Below, piece after piece: positions 9,277-18,084 of a stretch of DNA of 64,000 bases. Source of the stretch: Polyangium sp. y55x31 (GTDB taxonomy: Bacteria; Myxococcota_A; Polyangia; Polyangiales; Polyangiaceae). The stretch covers positions 1-64,000 of the forward strand of contig NZ_JARZHG010000006.1 in the NCBI RefSeq assembly GCF_029946505.1. The letters run 5' to 3'. The first letter of the stretch is position 1. Every line of letters begins with the position of its first letter. A program made the translations under genes and the position numbers. Below the pieces are notes generated by a model. The model was not told the origin of the DNA and searched no databases. It was given only the letters and a program-made list of their open reading frames with translations.

Positions 9277-9320
9277 GGACGGCGCCGTCCTTGCCGAAAC
9301 ATCGAGCCGTCCGTTACGAT
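9277..9320 (+). promoter_or_regulatory. Candidate promoter and palindrome for the PilT-like operon
   Basis: A perfect 14-bp palindrome GGACGGCGCCGTCC (9277-9290) abuts TTGCCG (9291-9296), which is 18 bases from TACGAT (9315-9320). Together they could form an operator next to a sigma-70-like promoter 28 bases before the start codon at 9348. Assigned by eye only. Confidence 0.35.
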
Positions 9321-9347
9321 GACCCTCCCCCGCGCTCCGCCAAGGCG

Positions 9348-11207
9348 ATGCCCCAGCTCAAAGCCCTGCTCGAGAACCTCCTCCGACCCGACGTCACCGA
9401 GATCGCCCTCGCCACGGGCCGAAATCCCTGCGTCAAGATCGGCGGCGTCTACGAGATCATCGACCGGAAAATCCTCTCGTCCGACGACATCCTGCAGATC
9501 CTCACCACGGCCGGAGGCAGCCGCCACATCGAGAGCCTCGGCCCAAAGCCCGTGCAGTGGGGCTGCCGCGTGGACGGCATCGGCCCGATCGCCATCGCCG
9601 CCGTGCGCAACCCGAACGCCGTGCAAGCGAGGCTCACGCGGCTCGCCCAGGATCCACGCACGGCCGGCGCCTCCGCCGTCCCCGCGCCAAAACCCACGCC
9701 GATCCAGCCCGTCCCCGCGCGCCCCGCGGCGCACGCAGGCCCGACGAAGCCGGGCAGCCCGTCGGAGCTTTCGTGGAGTGATCTCAACGAAGACGCGGCT
9801 CCGCAGGCGCCCGCCCCGCCGCCCCAGGCCACGCTCCCGACCGCGGAGAAGATCGCCGCGGCGGCGCCCGTGATCACCGCGTCGTCCTCGTTCGAGCTCG
9901 ATCTCGACGAGAGCCGCCCGCTCGCGCCCGCGCGCAAGGACACGCCGCGCCCGCACAACTTCGCCATCACGCTGGACGATCCGGCCGACCCCACGCTGCT
10001 CGCGGCCGCGGCGAGCGTCGCCCATTTCGCCGCGCTCGCGCTCGACGACGTCCTGCTCCGGGCGCGCGCGGACGGCGCGAGTGACGTGCACATCGTGGCG
10101 AGCCGGCCGCCGCTCCTCCGCATCGGCGGCAAGCTCCTGCCGAAGGGCCCCGTGGTCGAGCCGCAGGCCCTCGAGCGCATGCTGGAGTCGCGTATCCCCG
10201 AGCGCCTGCGCGCGCAGCTCGCGCTCGACGGCTCCTGCGATTTCGCGCTCGACGATCCACGCTTCGGCCGCTCGCGCGTCAACGTCACGCGCCAGCGCAC
10301 CGGCCTCAAGGCCTCGTTCCGCCTCGTTTCGCGGGAGATCCCGACCCTCGCCGAGCTCGGCCTGCCCGACGCGATCGCGCTGGCGACGCGCCACCACCAG
10401 GGGCTCATCGTGATCACCGGGCCCACGGGGCACGGTAAAACCACGACGCTCGCGGCCATCGTCGACATCATCAACAGCGAGACCTCGCACCACATCATCA
10501 CGGTCGAGGACCCGATCGAGTACGTCCACCCGCGCAAGAAGGCGATGATGAGCCAGCGCGAGGTCGGATCCCACACGCGTACATTTCAATCGGCCCTCAA
10601 AGCATCTCTCCGCGAGGATCCGGACGTCATCGTCGTGGGCGAGCTGCGCGACACGGAGACCGTGCGCATGGCGCTCTCCGCGAGCGAGACCGGGCACCTC
10701 GTGCTCGGCACGATGAACACGCCGAGCGCGGCGAAGACCATCGATCGGCTCATCGACCTCTTCCCGCCCGGCGATCAACAGCAGGTGCGCGTGACGCTCG
10801 CCGGCGGCCTCCGGCTCGTGGTGAGCCAGCGCCTGCTCCCACGACAGGACGGCCCCGGCATGATCGCCGCCGCCGAGATGCTGCCCGGATCCGTGCCGCT
10901 CTGGAACCTCATCCGCGAGAGCAAGACCTGGCAGATCCCGAGCCTCCAGCAGCGCGGCAAGGGCTTCGGCATCGTGCGGCTCGACGACTCGCTCGCCGAG
11001 CTCGTCCGCGCCGGCAAGGCCTCGCTCGAAGACGCGCTGCTCGTCGCCGAAGCCCCGGACGAGCTCGAAGCCGTGCTCGCGGGCAAACGCGCGCCGGCCG
11101 CGCCGCCGATACCGCCCGGCGAACCACCCAAACCCGCGGAGCCCGAGGCGAACAAGGGACTGCTCGGGCGCGCCGGCGCGCTCTTCGGCAAGAAGGGAGG
11201 CGCGTAG
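9348..11207 (+). CDS. PilT/GspE-family secretion ATPase with extra N-terminal domain (619 aa)
   Basis: Hexameric type IV pilus-type retraction/assembly ATPase, cytoplasmic at the inner-membrane base. Residues about 1-95 resemble a PilT N-terminal domain (LLRPDVTEIALATG) but lack an ATPase of their own. An Ala/Pro-rich linker (about 105-210) leads to a second, typical N-terminal domain (ASDVHIVA) and the motor: Walker A GPTGHGKTT (358-366, Lys364), Asp-box IEYVHP, Walker B-like VIVVGELRDTET and the His-box GTMNT. The protein is nearly twice PilT length. Its TAG overlaps the GTG of the next gene by one base. The ATG at 9348 is preferred over upstream in-frame codons, which would run through the promoter. 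Confidence 0.9.
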   Translation: MPQLKALLENLLRPDVTEIALATGRNPCVKIGGVYEIIDRKILSSDDILQILTTAGGSRHIESLGPKPVQWGCRVDGIGPIAIAAVRNPNAVQARLTRLAQDPRTAGASAVPAPKPTPIQPVPARPAAHAGPTKPGSPSELSWSDLNEDAAPQAPAPPPQATLPTAEKIAAAAPVITASSSFELDLDESRPLAPARKDTPRPHNFAITLDDPADPTLLAAAASVAHFAALALDDVLLRARADGASDVHIVASRPPLLRIGGKLLPKGPVVEPQALERMLESRIPERLRAQLALDGSCDFALDDPRFGRSRVNVTRQRTGLKASFRLVSREIPTLAELGLPDAIALATRHHQGLIVITGPTGHGKTTTLAAIVDIINSETSHHIITVEDPIEYVHPRKKAMMSQREVGSHTRTFQSALKASLREDPDVIVVGELRDTETVRMALSASETGHLVLGTMNTPSAAKTIDRLIDLFPPGDQQQVRVTLAGGLRLVVSQRLLPRQDGPGMIAAAEMLPGSVPLWNLIRESKTWQIPSLQQRGKGFGIVRLDDSLAELVRAGKASLEDALLVAEAPDELEAVLAGKRAPAAPPIPPGEPPKPAEPEANKGLLGRAGALFGKKGGA

Positions 11208-12280
11208 TGGCCCGCATCGACCGGCTCTTCGACGAGCTCCTCGCGAAGAAGGGCAGCGACCTGCACCTCGGGGTCGGTTATCCGCCGCTCCTCCGCGCGC
11301 GCGGAGAGCTCGTGCCGCTGCGCGATACGCCCCTCGACACCGCCGAGATGGAGGAGCTGCTCTTCGAGATCACCTCGGCCGAGGAGCGCGCCAAGATCAC
11401 GAACGAGCTCGACCTCGATTTCGCCTACCAGTACGAGGACAAGGCGCGCTTCCGGGCGAACTATTTCTACAAGATCACGGGGCTCGCCGCGGTCTTCCGC
11501 ATCATCCCCACGAAGATCCTCACGCTCGACGATCTCGGCTGCCCGCCGGTCGTCCGCAAGCTCTCGGACAAACGCAGCGGGCTCTTGCTCGTCACGGGCC
11601 CGACGGGCAGCGGCAAGTCGACGACGCTCGCGGCGATGATCGATCACATCAACACGACGCGGCCCTGCCACATCCTGACGATCGAAGACCCGGTCGAGTT
11701 CGTGCACCAGCCGAAGATGTCGCAGGTCACGCACCGCGAGGTCGGGCCGCACGCGTCGAGCTTCGCGGCCGCGATTCGCAGCGCGGGCCGCGAGAACGCG
11801 GACGTCATCCTCATCGGCGAGCTGCGCACGAACGAGACCATGAAGCTCGCGCTCCAGCTCGCGAGCTTCGGCGTCCTCGTCTTCGGCACCGTGCACACGA
11901 ACAGCGCGGCCGCGACGATCGACCGCATCATCAACGCCTTCCCCGCCGACGAACAGCCGCAGGTGCGGGGCATGCTCGCCGAGAGCCTCGTGGCGATCGT
12001 GGCGCAGCAGCTCCTCAAGACGGCGGACGGCAAGGGCCGCGTGGCGGCGCACGAGATCCTCGTGGGTTCGTCGGCGCTCGCGTCGATGGTGCGCGAGGGC
12101 AAGACGTTCCAGATCCCGAACATCATGCAGGCGGGCCAGGCGCAGGGGATGCAGACGATGGATATGGCGCTCGAGCGGCTCGTGCAAAAAGGGACGATCT
12201 CGCCGGAGGTCGCGCTCGAAAAGGCCATCGACAAAGAGAGCTTCCAGAAGGTCGTGGTGCAGCGGCTCGCGGGGGGATGA
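11207..12280 (+). CDS. PilT-family twitching ATPase (357 aa)
   Basis: Standard-length PilT-type motor expected to power pilus retraction or pseudopilus dynamics. GTG start at 11207 overlaps the preceding stop. N-terminal domain KGSDLHLGVGYPPLLR, Walker A GPTGSGKST (131-139, Lys137), Asp-box EDPVEFVH, Walker B-like VILIGELRTNET, His-box GTVHTNSAA and the AHEIL signature are all intact. The usual arginine of the REDPD segment is replaced (GRENADVIL), which is seen in PilU-like paralogues. Tandem PilT paralogues often act together; here the next two genes encode barrel-like outer-membrane proteins, which is not the normal pil cluster. Confidence 0.92.
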   Translation: MARIDRLFDELLAKKGSDLHLGVGYPPLLRARGELVPLRDTPLDTAEMEELLFEITSAEERAKITNELDLDFAYQYEDKARFRANYFYKITGLAAVFRIIPTKILTLDDLGCPPVVRKLSDKRSGLLLVTGPTGSGKSTTLAAMIDHINTTRPCHILTIEDPVEFVHQPKMSQVTHREVGPHASSFAAAIRSAGRENADVILIGELRTNETMKLALQLASFGVLVFGTVHTNSAAATIDRIINAFPADEQPQVRGMLAESLVAIVAQQLLKTADGKGRVAAHEILVGSSALASMVREGKTFQIPNIMQAGQAQGMQTMDMALERLVQKGTISPEVALEKAIDKESFQKVVVQRLAGG

Positions 12281-12906
12281 TGCGAATCTCGCGGAGAATC
12301 GGACTCCTTGCGATCGCGGCGGGCTCACTGCTATCGCCCGCCGCGGCGTTCGCGCAGCAAGTCACGCCCACGCCCACGCCCATGCCGACGGGTCCGTCGC
12401 AGGCCACGTACACGCGGTATCGCGGGCGGGAGGTCTACTGGGGCTCGCTCGGGTTCGGCGCGCGGTTCGCGACGCAGTACAACATCCCGCGCGGGAAGTT
12501 CGCGATGGGCGGCGGCGCGGTGATCCGCATGCATCCCATCTCGTATCCGTCGAGGCCGGCGAGCTACATGCCGCTCGAGTTCGAGTTCGACATCGGCTAC
12601 GACCGCTATCTCGGGGAAAACCATTATGAGCTCAGTTATGGCGGATCGTTTATCCTTCACCTCGCGTCGGGCGCGTGGCAGCCGTACCTCCTCGCCTCGG
12701 CGGGCCGGTCGCTCGGTCAGGTGGACGCGGGGCGCGACACGCGGTGGCACATGGGCGGTGGATTCGGCGTCGCGTATCGGACGAGAAAGGTTTCTCTGGG
12801 CGCCCAGGTGAGAGGCGGCGGGTACGTCGTCCCGGGAGCGGGCGGCCCCCTCGGGGCCGAAGGGTTCGTCGAGGCGAAGCTCGTGGGGGTCGTTTATGTC
12901 TTCTGA
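12277..12906 (+). CDS. Predicted outer-membrane beta-barrel protein (209 aa)
   Basis: ATG overlaps the stop of the PilT-like gene (ATGATG). Sec signal peptide with cleavage predicted after AFA (residue 26), then a Pro/Thr-rich spacer (QVTPTPTPMPTGP). The rest alternates aromatic/hydrophobic and small residues in short strands (YWGSLGFGARFATQY, LEFEFDIGYDRY, HYELSYGGSFIL) and ends in the strand VEAKLVGVVYVF with a terminal Phe, the signal recognised by the Bam machinery. No enzyme motif is seen. Likely an OmpW/OmpA-barrel-like protein of unknown role, coupled to the ATPases. Confidence 0.75.
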   Translation: MMRISRRIGLLAIAAGSLLSPAAAFAQQVTPTPTPMPTGPSQATYTRYRGREVYWGSLGFGARFATQYNIPRGKFAMGGGAVIRMHPISYPSRPASYMPLEFEFDIGYDRYLGENHYELSYGGSFILHLASGAWQPYLLASAGRSLGQVDAGRDTRWHMGGGFGVAYRTRKVSLGAQVRGGGYVVPGAGGPLGAEGFVEAKLVGVVYVF

Positions 12907-13708
12907 GCGCCGCCCTGGAAGCGTTTGTGTTCGCCTGCTGCCGGCGCTGATCGTCGTCTCGGTCGCGGCGACGAGCCAGATGATCTCGGTGCCCGACGTG
13001 CACGCGACGGGGCCGATGGGCACGGGGATGAAGCCGCCGCCGCCGCCTCCCCCGCCGCCTCCCCCGCCGCCGCCGCCTCCGCCACCGCCGCCGCCGCCTC
13101 CTCCGACGTGGTATCCGCCGCCGCCTCCGCCTCCGCCTCCGCCGCCTCCGACGTGGTCTCCGCCGCCTCCGCCTCCGCCTCCGCCTCCGCCACCGCCGCC
13201 GGTGTATACGGCGCCGGTGACGCCCACCACGCCGTCGAAGAGCGGCCCCCCGCCGATCGGCGGGGGCGGGCCGGAATTCGCCATGTCCGGGCGGTTCTCG
13301 TCGCTCTGGATGGTCAACCGCAATGAATTCGGGATTGGCGGCGGTGGCGGGATCCGCTTGTACGGAGGGTATCTCGAGCTCGAGCTGGAGTTCGGCTACA
13401 ACAGCTATTTCGGCATCGATCGCACCGACATGCCGCTGCTCTTCAACACCTTCATCTTCTATCGTGAGGACAAACGCCTCCAGCCGTACCTGATCCTCGC
13501 CTCGCTCGGCGCGTCGTTCTCCGAGGAGAACAACAAAAAGGACGTGCTCTTCCAGGGCGGACTCGGGTTCGGCCTTGCCTGGCGGCCCAAGAACTGGATC
13601 GCCTTCATGGGCGAAGCGCGCTTCAGCCTCGCCGATTCCGCGGAGCCGACCGTCGCCGGGGACGGGATTGCGGAGTTTCGGCTGTATTCGGTCGTCTACC
13701 CGTTCTGA
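12896..13708 (+). CDS. Polyproline-spacer outer-membrane barrel-like protein (270 aa)
   Basis: Overlaps the preceding gene by 11 bases. A basic N terminus and hydrophobic segment (about 12-36) suggest export, followed by a ~56-residue almost pure proline tract (47-102) interrupted only by TWYPP- and TWSPP-type units. Residues about 125-270 form a barrel-like domain with the same strand pattern as the preceding protein (YLELELEFGYNSYFG here, LEFEFDIGYDRY there) and again ending in Phe (RLYSVVYPF). The two are probably paralogues, one carrying a rigid polyproline rod that could span the periplasm or peptidoglycan. The start is the only ATG that keeps the signal segment. Confidence 0.75.
   Translation: MSSERRPGSVCVRLLPALIVVSVAATSQMISVPDVHATGPMGTGMKPPPPPPPPPPPPPPPPPPPPPPPPTWYPPPPPPPPPPPPTWSPPPPPPPPPPPPPPVYTAPVTPTTPSKSGPPPIGGGGPEFAMSGRFSSLWMVNRNEFGIGGGGGIRLYGGYLELELEFGYNSYFGIDRTDMPLLFNTFIFYREDKRLQPYLILASLGASFSEENNKKDVLFQGGLGFGLAWRPKNWIAFMGEARFSLADSAEPTVAGDGIAEFRLYSVVYPF
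13034..13201 (+). repeat. CCG/CCT triplet tract encoding polyproline
   Basis: 56 codons, nearly all CCG or CCT with a few CCC/CCA, encoding proline with two Thr-Trp interruptions. Codons are mixed, so it is not a pure triplet run, yet it is repetitive enough to slip and to mis-assemble. Confidence 0.9.
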
Positions 13709-13711
13709 ACG

Positions 13712-14566
13712 TCAGGGCTTTTGCGCCGGCTCCTGCGCGGGCGCGGGCGCGAGGAGGCGCTCGCCGCGTACCGGCGCGCTGAACGTCGGGAGCGTGAATT
13801 CGACGCGGAAAATCGGGACGACGTCGCTCCACACCGCGCCCTGGCCCTGCGAGGAGTCGAGCGAGACCTGCGTGCGGGCCCCGGAGCGCGCGCCGGTATC
13901 GCTGTATTTTACGGCGTACGTGAACGTTCCCGCGTCCTTGCCCGGCCGCTCGCCGAGGCCGAATCCGTTCATGCTCATTCCTTCGAGCTCGTCCGTCGAG
14001 CGATACACGGGGCGTCCGCCGCACGTCACCGAGAGATCCACGACGCTGCCCTTCTCGCCATTGCCTTCGAGGGTCGAATCCACGACGCAGGCGGCGCCGG
14101 CGCCGAACGGCAATCCATTCGCGCGGGTGACCTTGCCCTCCCAGCGCGCCGCGACCTGACGCGCGGGCGCGGGCGGCGGCGCGGGAGGCGGGTCGGTGCG
14201 AGGCGGCTCTCCGGGGGGGACGGGCGCGTTGACGACCGCGGGCAAGGCGACGGGCTCGTGCGGGCGCGGCGGCGCGTCGACGACGAAGAGCACGACGGAG
14301 CCCGTCATCGCAAGCAGCGCCGTACTTCCGATGAGGACGGGCACCACGAGGGAGCTCTTTTTCTTCGGCGGCGCGCCCCGGAGCGCGGCGAGCTCGCTCC
14401 GAAGGGCTTGCAGATCCTGCTCGGCCTCGCGCATGCGGCCCTCGATCTGCTCGATGCGCGCGCGTTTCTCCTCGGCCGTCTGCTGGGACCTGCGGGCGTC
14501 CTGGAGGTCCTGCTCGAGGCCCTCGATTCGCCCGCGAAGGGCGTCTCTTTCATCGCGGTAGGTCAT
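13712..14566 (-). CDS. Coiled-coil, single-TM envelope protein (284 aa)
   Basis: Residues 1-65 form a heptad-like Glu/Arg/Gln-rich coiled coil in the cytoplasm, followed by PPKKKSS and one transmembrane helix (about 72-96). A Pro-rich periplasmic linker (97-140) then leads to a small domain with two cysteines (ACVVDSTLEG and VTCGG) that may be disulfide-bonded. The architecture fits an envelope anchor. No family is recognised. It converges on the barrel gene with only three bases between the stops. Confidence 0.75.
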   Translation of the reverse strand: MTYRDERDALRGRIEGLEQDLQDARRSQQTAEEKRARIEQIEGRMREAEQDLQALRSELAALRGAPPKKKSSLVVPVLIGSTALLAMTGSVVLFVVDAPPRPHEPVALPAVVNAPVPPGEPPRTDPPPAPPPAPARQVAARWEGKVTRANGLPFGAGAACVVDSTLEGNGEKGSVVDLSVTCGGRPVYRSTDELEGMSMNGFGLGERPGKDAGTFTYAVKYSDTGARSGARTQVSLDSSQGQGAVWSDVVPIFRVEFTLPTFSAPVRGERLLAPAPAQEPAQKP

Positions 14567-14644
14567 GCCTGCGCTCCTCGGAGGACGAGATTGTACGCTT
14601 TGCAGCGCAGCTCGTCACCCCGAGGAGCACGAGGGCGGCGAAGC

Positions 14645-16045
14645 TCAGGGGCAACGGCCGGCTTCGTAATAATTCGGGCCGGTCTTGCGGATCCACGTGG
14701 GCAGCACGTTGTTGAGGCCGAGGTTCTGGTTCGAGCCGACGGCGCACGCATAACTGTTGAATGCGCCGCAAACGACCGCGCGCCCCTTCTGCACGTGGTA
14801 ATAGTTTCCTTCGTAAAACTCCTCGCAGACCGGGGCGGGGCCGCCGCCCGTGCCGCCGCTACCGCCGCTTCCGCCGCTTCCGCCGCTTCCGCCGCTTCCG
14901 CCGCTGCCGCCGCTTCCGCCTGCGCCGCCGGTCCCGCCCGTGCCGCCCGTGCCACCCACGCCGCCACTGCCGCCGGTCCCGCCACTGCCGCCGGTCCCAC
15001 CGGTGCCGCCCGTGCCGCCGCTTCCGTCACCCGGCACGCCCTGGTCGAGGCCGAAGAATTGGCCAATGCGATACGCCGAGCAAAGATTGACATCGAGGAT
15101 GTACGCGCCCGCGGTCCCGCACCCGCCCGCCGCCGCGAATCCGGGGTCGACCGGGGTCCCGTGGCTCATGTTGGGGATCGACCAGTATTCGACGACCGTC
15201 TCCCCGTTCGCGTCGCGGTATTCCTTCCGCGTCGCGCCGTCGATCGTCCACGTCGCGTCGGCCGTCGCGTCGACGCCGTGCACGTTCGTCCATTGCTCGA
15301 CGAGCTCGGTCGCGTTGAGCGGCTTCACGATGATGTCGCTCGTGCCGTGCCAGATCGAGACCTTCGGCCGCGGACCGACGTATCCCGGCGCCGCGTTCCG
15401 CACGGCATCCCCGAGGACCGTCGCCGTGCGATCGACGCCGCCCATGCATTTCGTGAGATCCGCCGAGCCCGCGGCGCAGCGGTACGGAATGCCGCCGATG
15501 ATCGCGCCGCCCGAGAAGACCTCGGGGTACGTCGCGATCATGACCGCCGTCATCGCCGCGCCCGCCGACAGGCCCGTCACGAAGACGCGCTCGTCGTCGA
15601 TCGAGACCTGGCCCTTCATCCAGTCGACCATCTGCTTGATCGAGAGCGCCTCGCCCTGATCACGCACGATGTCGCCCGTCTCGTACCAGTTGAAGCAACG
15701 CGTGCTGCTGTTCGCCGATTGCTGCTCGGGGTAGATCACGTGGAACTTCCACGTATCGGCGAGGCCGTTCCAGCCCGCCTTGACGTAATCGAGCGCCGAT
15801 TGTGTACAGCCGTGCATCACGACGACGAGCGGCGCGTCCGCGCCCACGCCCGCCGGCGAATACGTGTACATCTTCAGGTTGCCCGGGTTCGAGCCAAAGC
15901 CGGCCACGGTCGTGAGGCCCGAGGCGTCGGTCGCAAGGTTGTCGGCGAGCATTTCACCGTCATCCGAGGGGGTGCCGAGGCAACCGGCGCCGAGGGCGAC
16001 GAGGGCAACGAGGGCAAAAGCAGAGCGGGTCATCGTGCGCGACAT
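14645..16045 (-). CDS. PHB-depolymerase-type esterase lipoprotein with C-terminal module (466 aa)
   Basis: Secreted or surface alpha/beta-hydrolase of the poly(3-hydroxybutyrate) depolymerase/feruloyl-esterase family (LpqC type). Lipobox LGAGC (Cys22). The oxyanion region MHGC (77-80), nucleophile motif GLSAG (Ser160), Asp237 (HGTSDIIV) and His295 (NMSHGTP) give a complete triad. A Gly/Ser/Thr-only linker (about 342-412) joins a C-terminal module of ~54 residues with three cysteines and the pattern YYHVQKGRAVVCGAF / GLNNVLPTWIRKTG, perhaps substrate binding. The ATG at 16045 is fixed by AAGGAG (16053-16058) seven bases upstream; an earlier ATG in frame lacks one and would lose the signal peptide. 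The true substrate (polyester or plant ester) cannot be told from sequence. Confidence 0.9.
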   Translation of the reverse strand: MSRTMTRSAFALVALVALGAGCLGTPSDDGEMLADNLATDASGLTTVAGFGSNPGNLKMYTYSPAGVGADAPLVVVMHGCTQSALDYVKAGWNGLADTWKFHVIYPEQQSANSSTRCFNWYETGDIVRDQGEALSIKQMVDWMKGQVSIDDERVFVTGLSAGAAMTAVMIATYPEVFSGGAIIGGIPYRCAAGSADLTKCMGGVDRTATVLGDAVRNAAPGYVGPRPKVSIWHGTSDIIVKPLNATELVEQWTNVHGVDATADATWTIDGATRKEYRDANGETVVEYWSIPNMSHGTPVDPGFAAAGGCGTAGAYILDVNLCSAYRIGQFFGLDQGVPGDGSGGTGGTGGTGGSGGTGGSGGVGGTGGTGGTGGAGGSGGSGGSGGSGGSGGSGGSGGTGGGPAPVCEEFYEGNYYHVQKGRAVVCGAFNSYACAVGSNQNLGLNNVLPTWIRKTGPNYYEAGRCP

Positions 16046-16193
16046 GGGTCTTCTCCTTGGGTGTCCGGGGTGTTCGGAGAGGACCCATGAGCAGGCGGCA
16101 TGCCACGACGCAGCGCCCTGGTTTTCGCGCAAATTCGCGGGAAATGGCCCCGGGGCGCGTCACGCGCGTCGCACCGGATCCCGGCGCCGGGGG

Positions 16194-16209
16194 GCGTCAC
16201 GCGTGACGC
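16194..16209. promoter_or_regulatory. Perfect 16-bp palindrome upstream of the esterase gene
   Basis: GCGTCACGCGTGACGC, a perfect inverted repeat in the 177-base gap before the esterase gene, with a degenerate half copy (GCGTCACGCG) at 16157-16166. It may be an operator for a dimeric regulator. The same GTCACG half-site recurs upstream of the subtilase-like gene. Confidence 0.4.
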
Positions 16210-16222
16210 AGGGAGGTCGAGG

Positions 16223-17545
16223 TCAAAACGCGCGGGCCGTGGCCGAGCCCGAAGGCGCGCTCGTGCCGCGAGAGTTCGCCGCAGCCACCACGTAAAAATA
16301 CCGGGTGCGTGAGACCACGCTCGTATCGACCCAGCTCGTGGCGGAGACGGTCGCCACGACGTTGTACGGGCCACCGATGGCCAGGCCGCGCCGAACCTCG
16401 TAGCGGCTCGCGCCGTTCGAGGCGACCCAGGACAACGTGATGCGCCCCGGGCTCGCGGCGGCCGCGAGCGAGGTCGGCGGCGTCGGGTCCGGAATGGGAA
16501 AGGTCCGCGTCACGGGCGTGAGCCAAAGGAGCGGGTCGCGCGCCTCGCGCTTCTGCTCGACGTGGATGAAGGCGCCGCTGGCGGTCGTGGCGGCGGTGTT
16601 GCACACCATGTCGGTCGTCACGCCATTCAAGAATCGCCCCTCGACGTTGTCGGTGGCGTTCAGCCCGCATGTGCCGCTGCCGGGCATCTTGACGCTCCAG
16701 GTCGGGTTCGTGGCCTCGGCCTCGGCGTCGAGCGTACGCACGAGCGCGTCCGCCGCGGGCGCGCTCGCGAGGCCTGGCGAGATGTACACCGTGACATCCG
16801 GGCACGTGTCGGTCCCCATGCCGTGCCATTGCACCTGGTGATGCCGGCGGGAGCCGTAAAACGCGGAGATCTCGCGTGACGCCGCGTAGAACATGCCCCC
16901 CGCGTCGTGCGCGCAATCTGCCTTCCGGTAGTCGGCATCGCAAGCCTGCGCCGCATTCGCATTGCGATGCGCACCGCAGAGCAGGAAGCTCCGCGAATCC
17001 GTTCGCTTGAAGATGTCGATGGCCTGGAGCTCGGTGTCGACGTCCGCGAGCGGGTGCGGCGCCTGGTGCGAGAGCTCGCGCGAGGCGGTGGGGTCCACGA
17101 TGAACGTGCCCCAGCCTCGATCCACGACGCCGTCGCCGTTCGCGTCGCGGACCTCCATCAGCACGCAATACGCCTTGCCGTTCTCGACGTCCCTGAACGT
17201 CCGGAGATCCATGACCGGCGCGATGTTCGCCCCGAGCGCGAAATCGCAATGTCCGTTCAGCATGCGCGACACGGCCGCGCGGAGCTCGGTGAGGGCCGTG
17301 GCCGACGGCGCGACGTACCCCTCGGACCCCGATTTCGGCATGGTATCGCGGATACACGCGGCGAGCTCGCGGAGCGTCTCGGCCGGGCGGCATCCGACCT
17401 CGGCCGTCGCGATTGCGGACGCGGCGACGCCGATGGCATGCGCGTCGGCGGATCCGTCCGTCCGGACGAACGAATCCTCGTATCCGCACGAGGCCATCCC
17501 AATGGTCACGACGAACGCACCCGTCCCCTTGCGAATGCCACGCAT
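16223..17545 (-). CDS. Lipoprotein with C-terminal fibronectin type III domain (440 aa)
   Basis: Lipoprotein signal ending MASC (Cys20). Residues about 50-335 form a cysteine-containing extracytoplasmic domain with recognisable blocks (SFLLCGAHRNANA, QWHGMGTDTCPDVTVYISPG) that I cannot assign; the His/Asp/Cys-rich segments could mean a hydrolase. Residues about 350-432 match a fibronectin type III fold (PTSLAAAASPGRITLSW, SRYEVRRG, TRYFYVVAAANSRG), common in extracellular enzymes. The ATG at 17545 is preferred because GGGAGG (17551-17556) lies just upstream; an ATG six codons earlier would bury this site in the coding region. Confidence 0.8.
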   Translation of the reverse strand: MRGIRKGTGAFVVTIGMASCGYEDSFVRTDGSADAHAIGVAASAIATAEVGCRPAETLRELAACIRDTMPKSGSEGYVAPSATALTELRAAVSRMLNGHCDFALGANIAPVMDLRTFRDVENGKAYCVLMEVRDANGDGVVDRGWGTFIVDPTASRELSHQAPHPLADVDTELQAIDIFKRTDSRSFLLCGAHRNANAAQACDADYRKADCAHDAGGMFYAASREISAFYGSRRHHQVQWHGMGTDTCPDVTVYISPGLASAPAADALVRTLDAEAEATNPTWSVKMPGSGTCGLNATDNVEGRFLNGVTTDMVCNTAATTASGAFIHVEQKREARDPLLWLTPVTRTFPIPDPTPPTSLAAAASPGRITLSWVASNGASRYEVRRGLAIGGPYNVVATVSATSWVDTSVVSRTRYFYVVAAANSRGTSAPSGSATARAF

Positions 17546-17670
17546 ACACCCCTCCCGTCGCACACACCATCTGCCACATCGTCGCAGGATGTGCTCGCCG
17601 CACGGAGATCCGTGCCAGTCAGGAGATTCTTTGGGCCGAGGGACGGATACGTTTTACAGGACGAACAATC

Positions 17671-18084
17671 TCAAGGCGTGCAGTACGGCCCCTGTCCGCC
17701 CACGATCAGGCACATCCCCGTGACGACCACGGAGCAGCTCGCCGCGCACGACGGCTTGCAGTCGGCCGCCTGGAACGCCTCGACCGCCGCGACGAAGCCC
17801 TGCACCTCGGCGCTGCCGCCGGCCTTCACGAACGAATGGCAGCCGCATTCGTCCGTGACCTTCTCCGCGCACTGCCCCGACGCGCCGAGGACGCACGACT
17901 TCGCCGCGATCCGCGCGGCCTCGACGTCCGCCTGCAGATCCGCGCAATCGGGCCCGCCGCTGCCGCCCGCGCCGCCCGCGCCGCCGGTGCCCGGGCCCGC
18001 GTCCGCGGACGCAGGCGCGCCGACCTCCCAGTCGTATACGCAGCCCGTCACGAACGCAGAAATCGTGGCGCAAAGGATGATCAC
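17671..18084 (-). CDS. Cysteine-rich small lipoprotein (137 aa)
   Basis: Starting at GTG 18084 gives a clean lipoprotein signal (lipobox VTGC, Cys15). A short Gly-rich spacer ([12 protein letters not shown]) and a domain with about ten further cysteines follow (CADL, SCVLG, QCAEK, ECGCHSF, CKPSCAASC, MCLIVGG, YCTP). A longer start (ATG 18162) is possible but places arginine/proline residues before the signal. Similar Cys-rich small lipoproteins with Gly linkers are frequent in Polyangiales; function unknown. Confidence 0.7.
   Translation of the reverse strand: MIILCATISAFVTGCVYDWEVGAPASADAGPGTGGAGGAGGSGGPDCADLQADVEAARIAAKSCVLGASGQCAEKVTDECGCHSFVKAGGSAEVQGFVAAVEAFQAADCKPSCAASCSVVVTGMCLIVGGQGPYCTP

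Noticed and set aside
13721-16090. Plus-strand frame of 789 codons opposite the coiled-coil and esterase genes
   Set aside because: Shadow of well-supported minus-strand genes, with no domain of its own.
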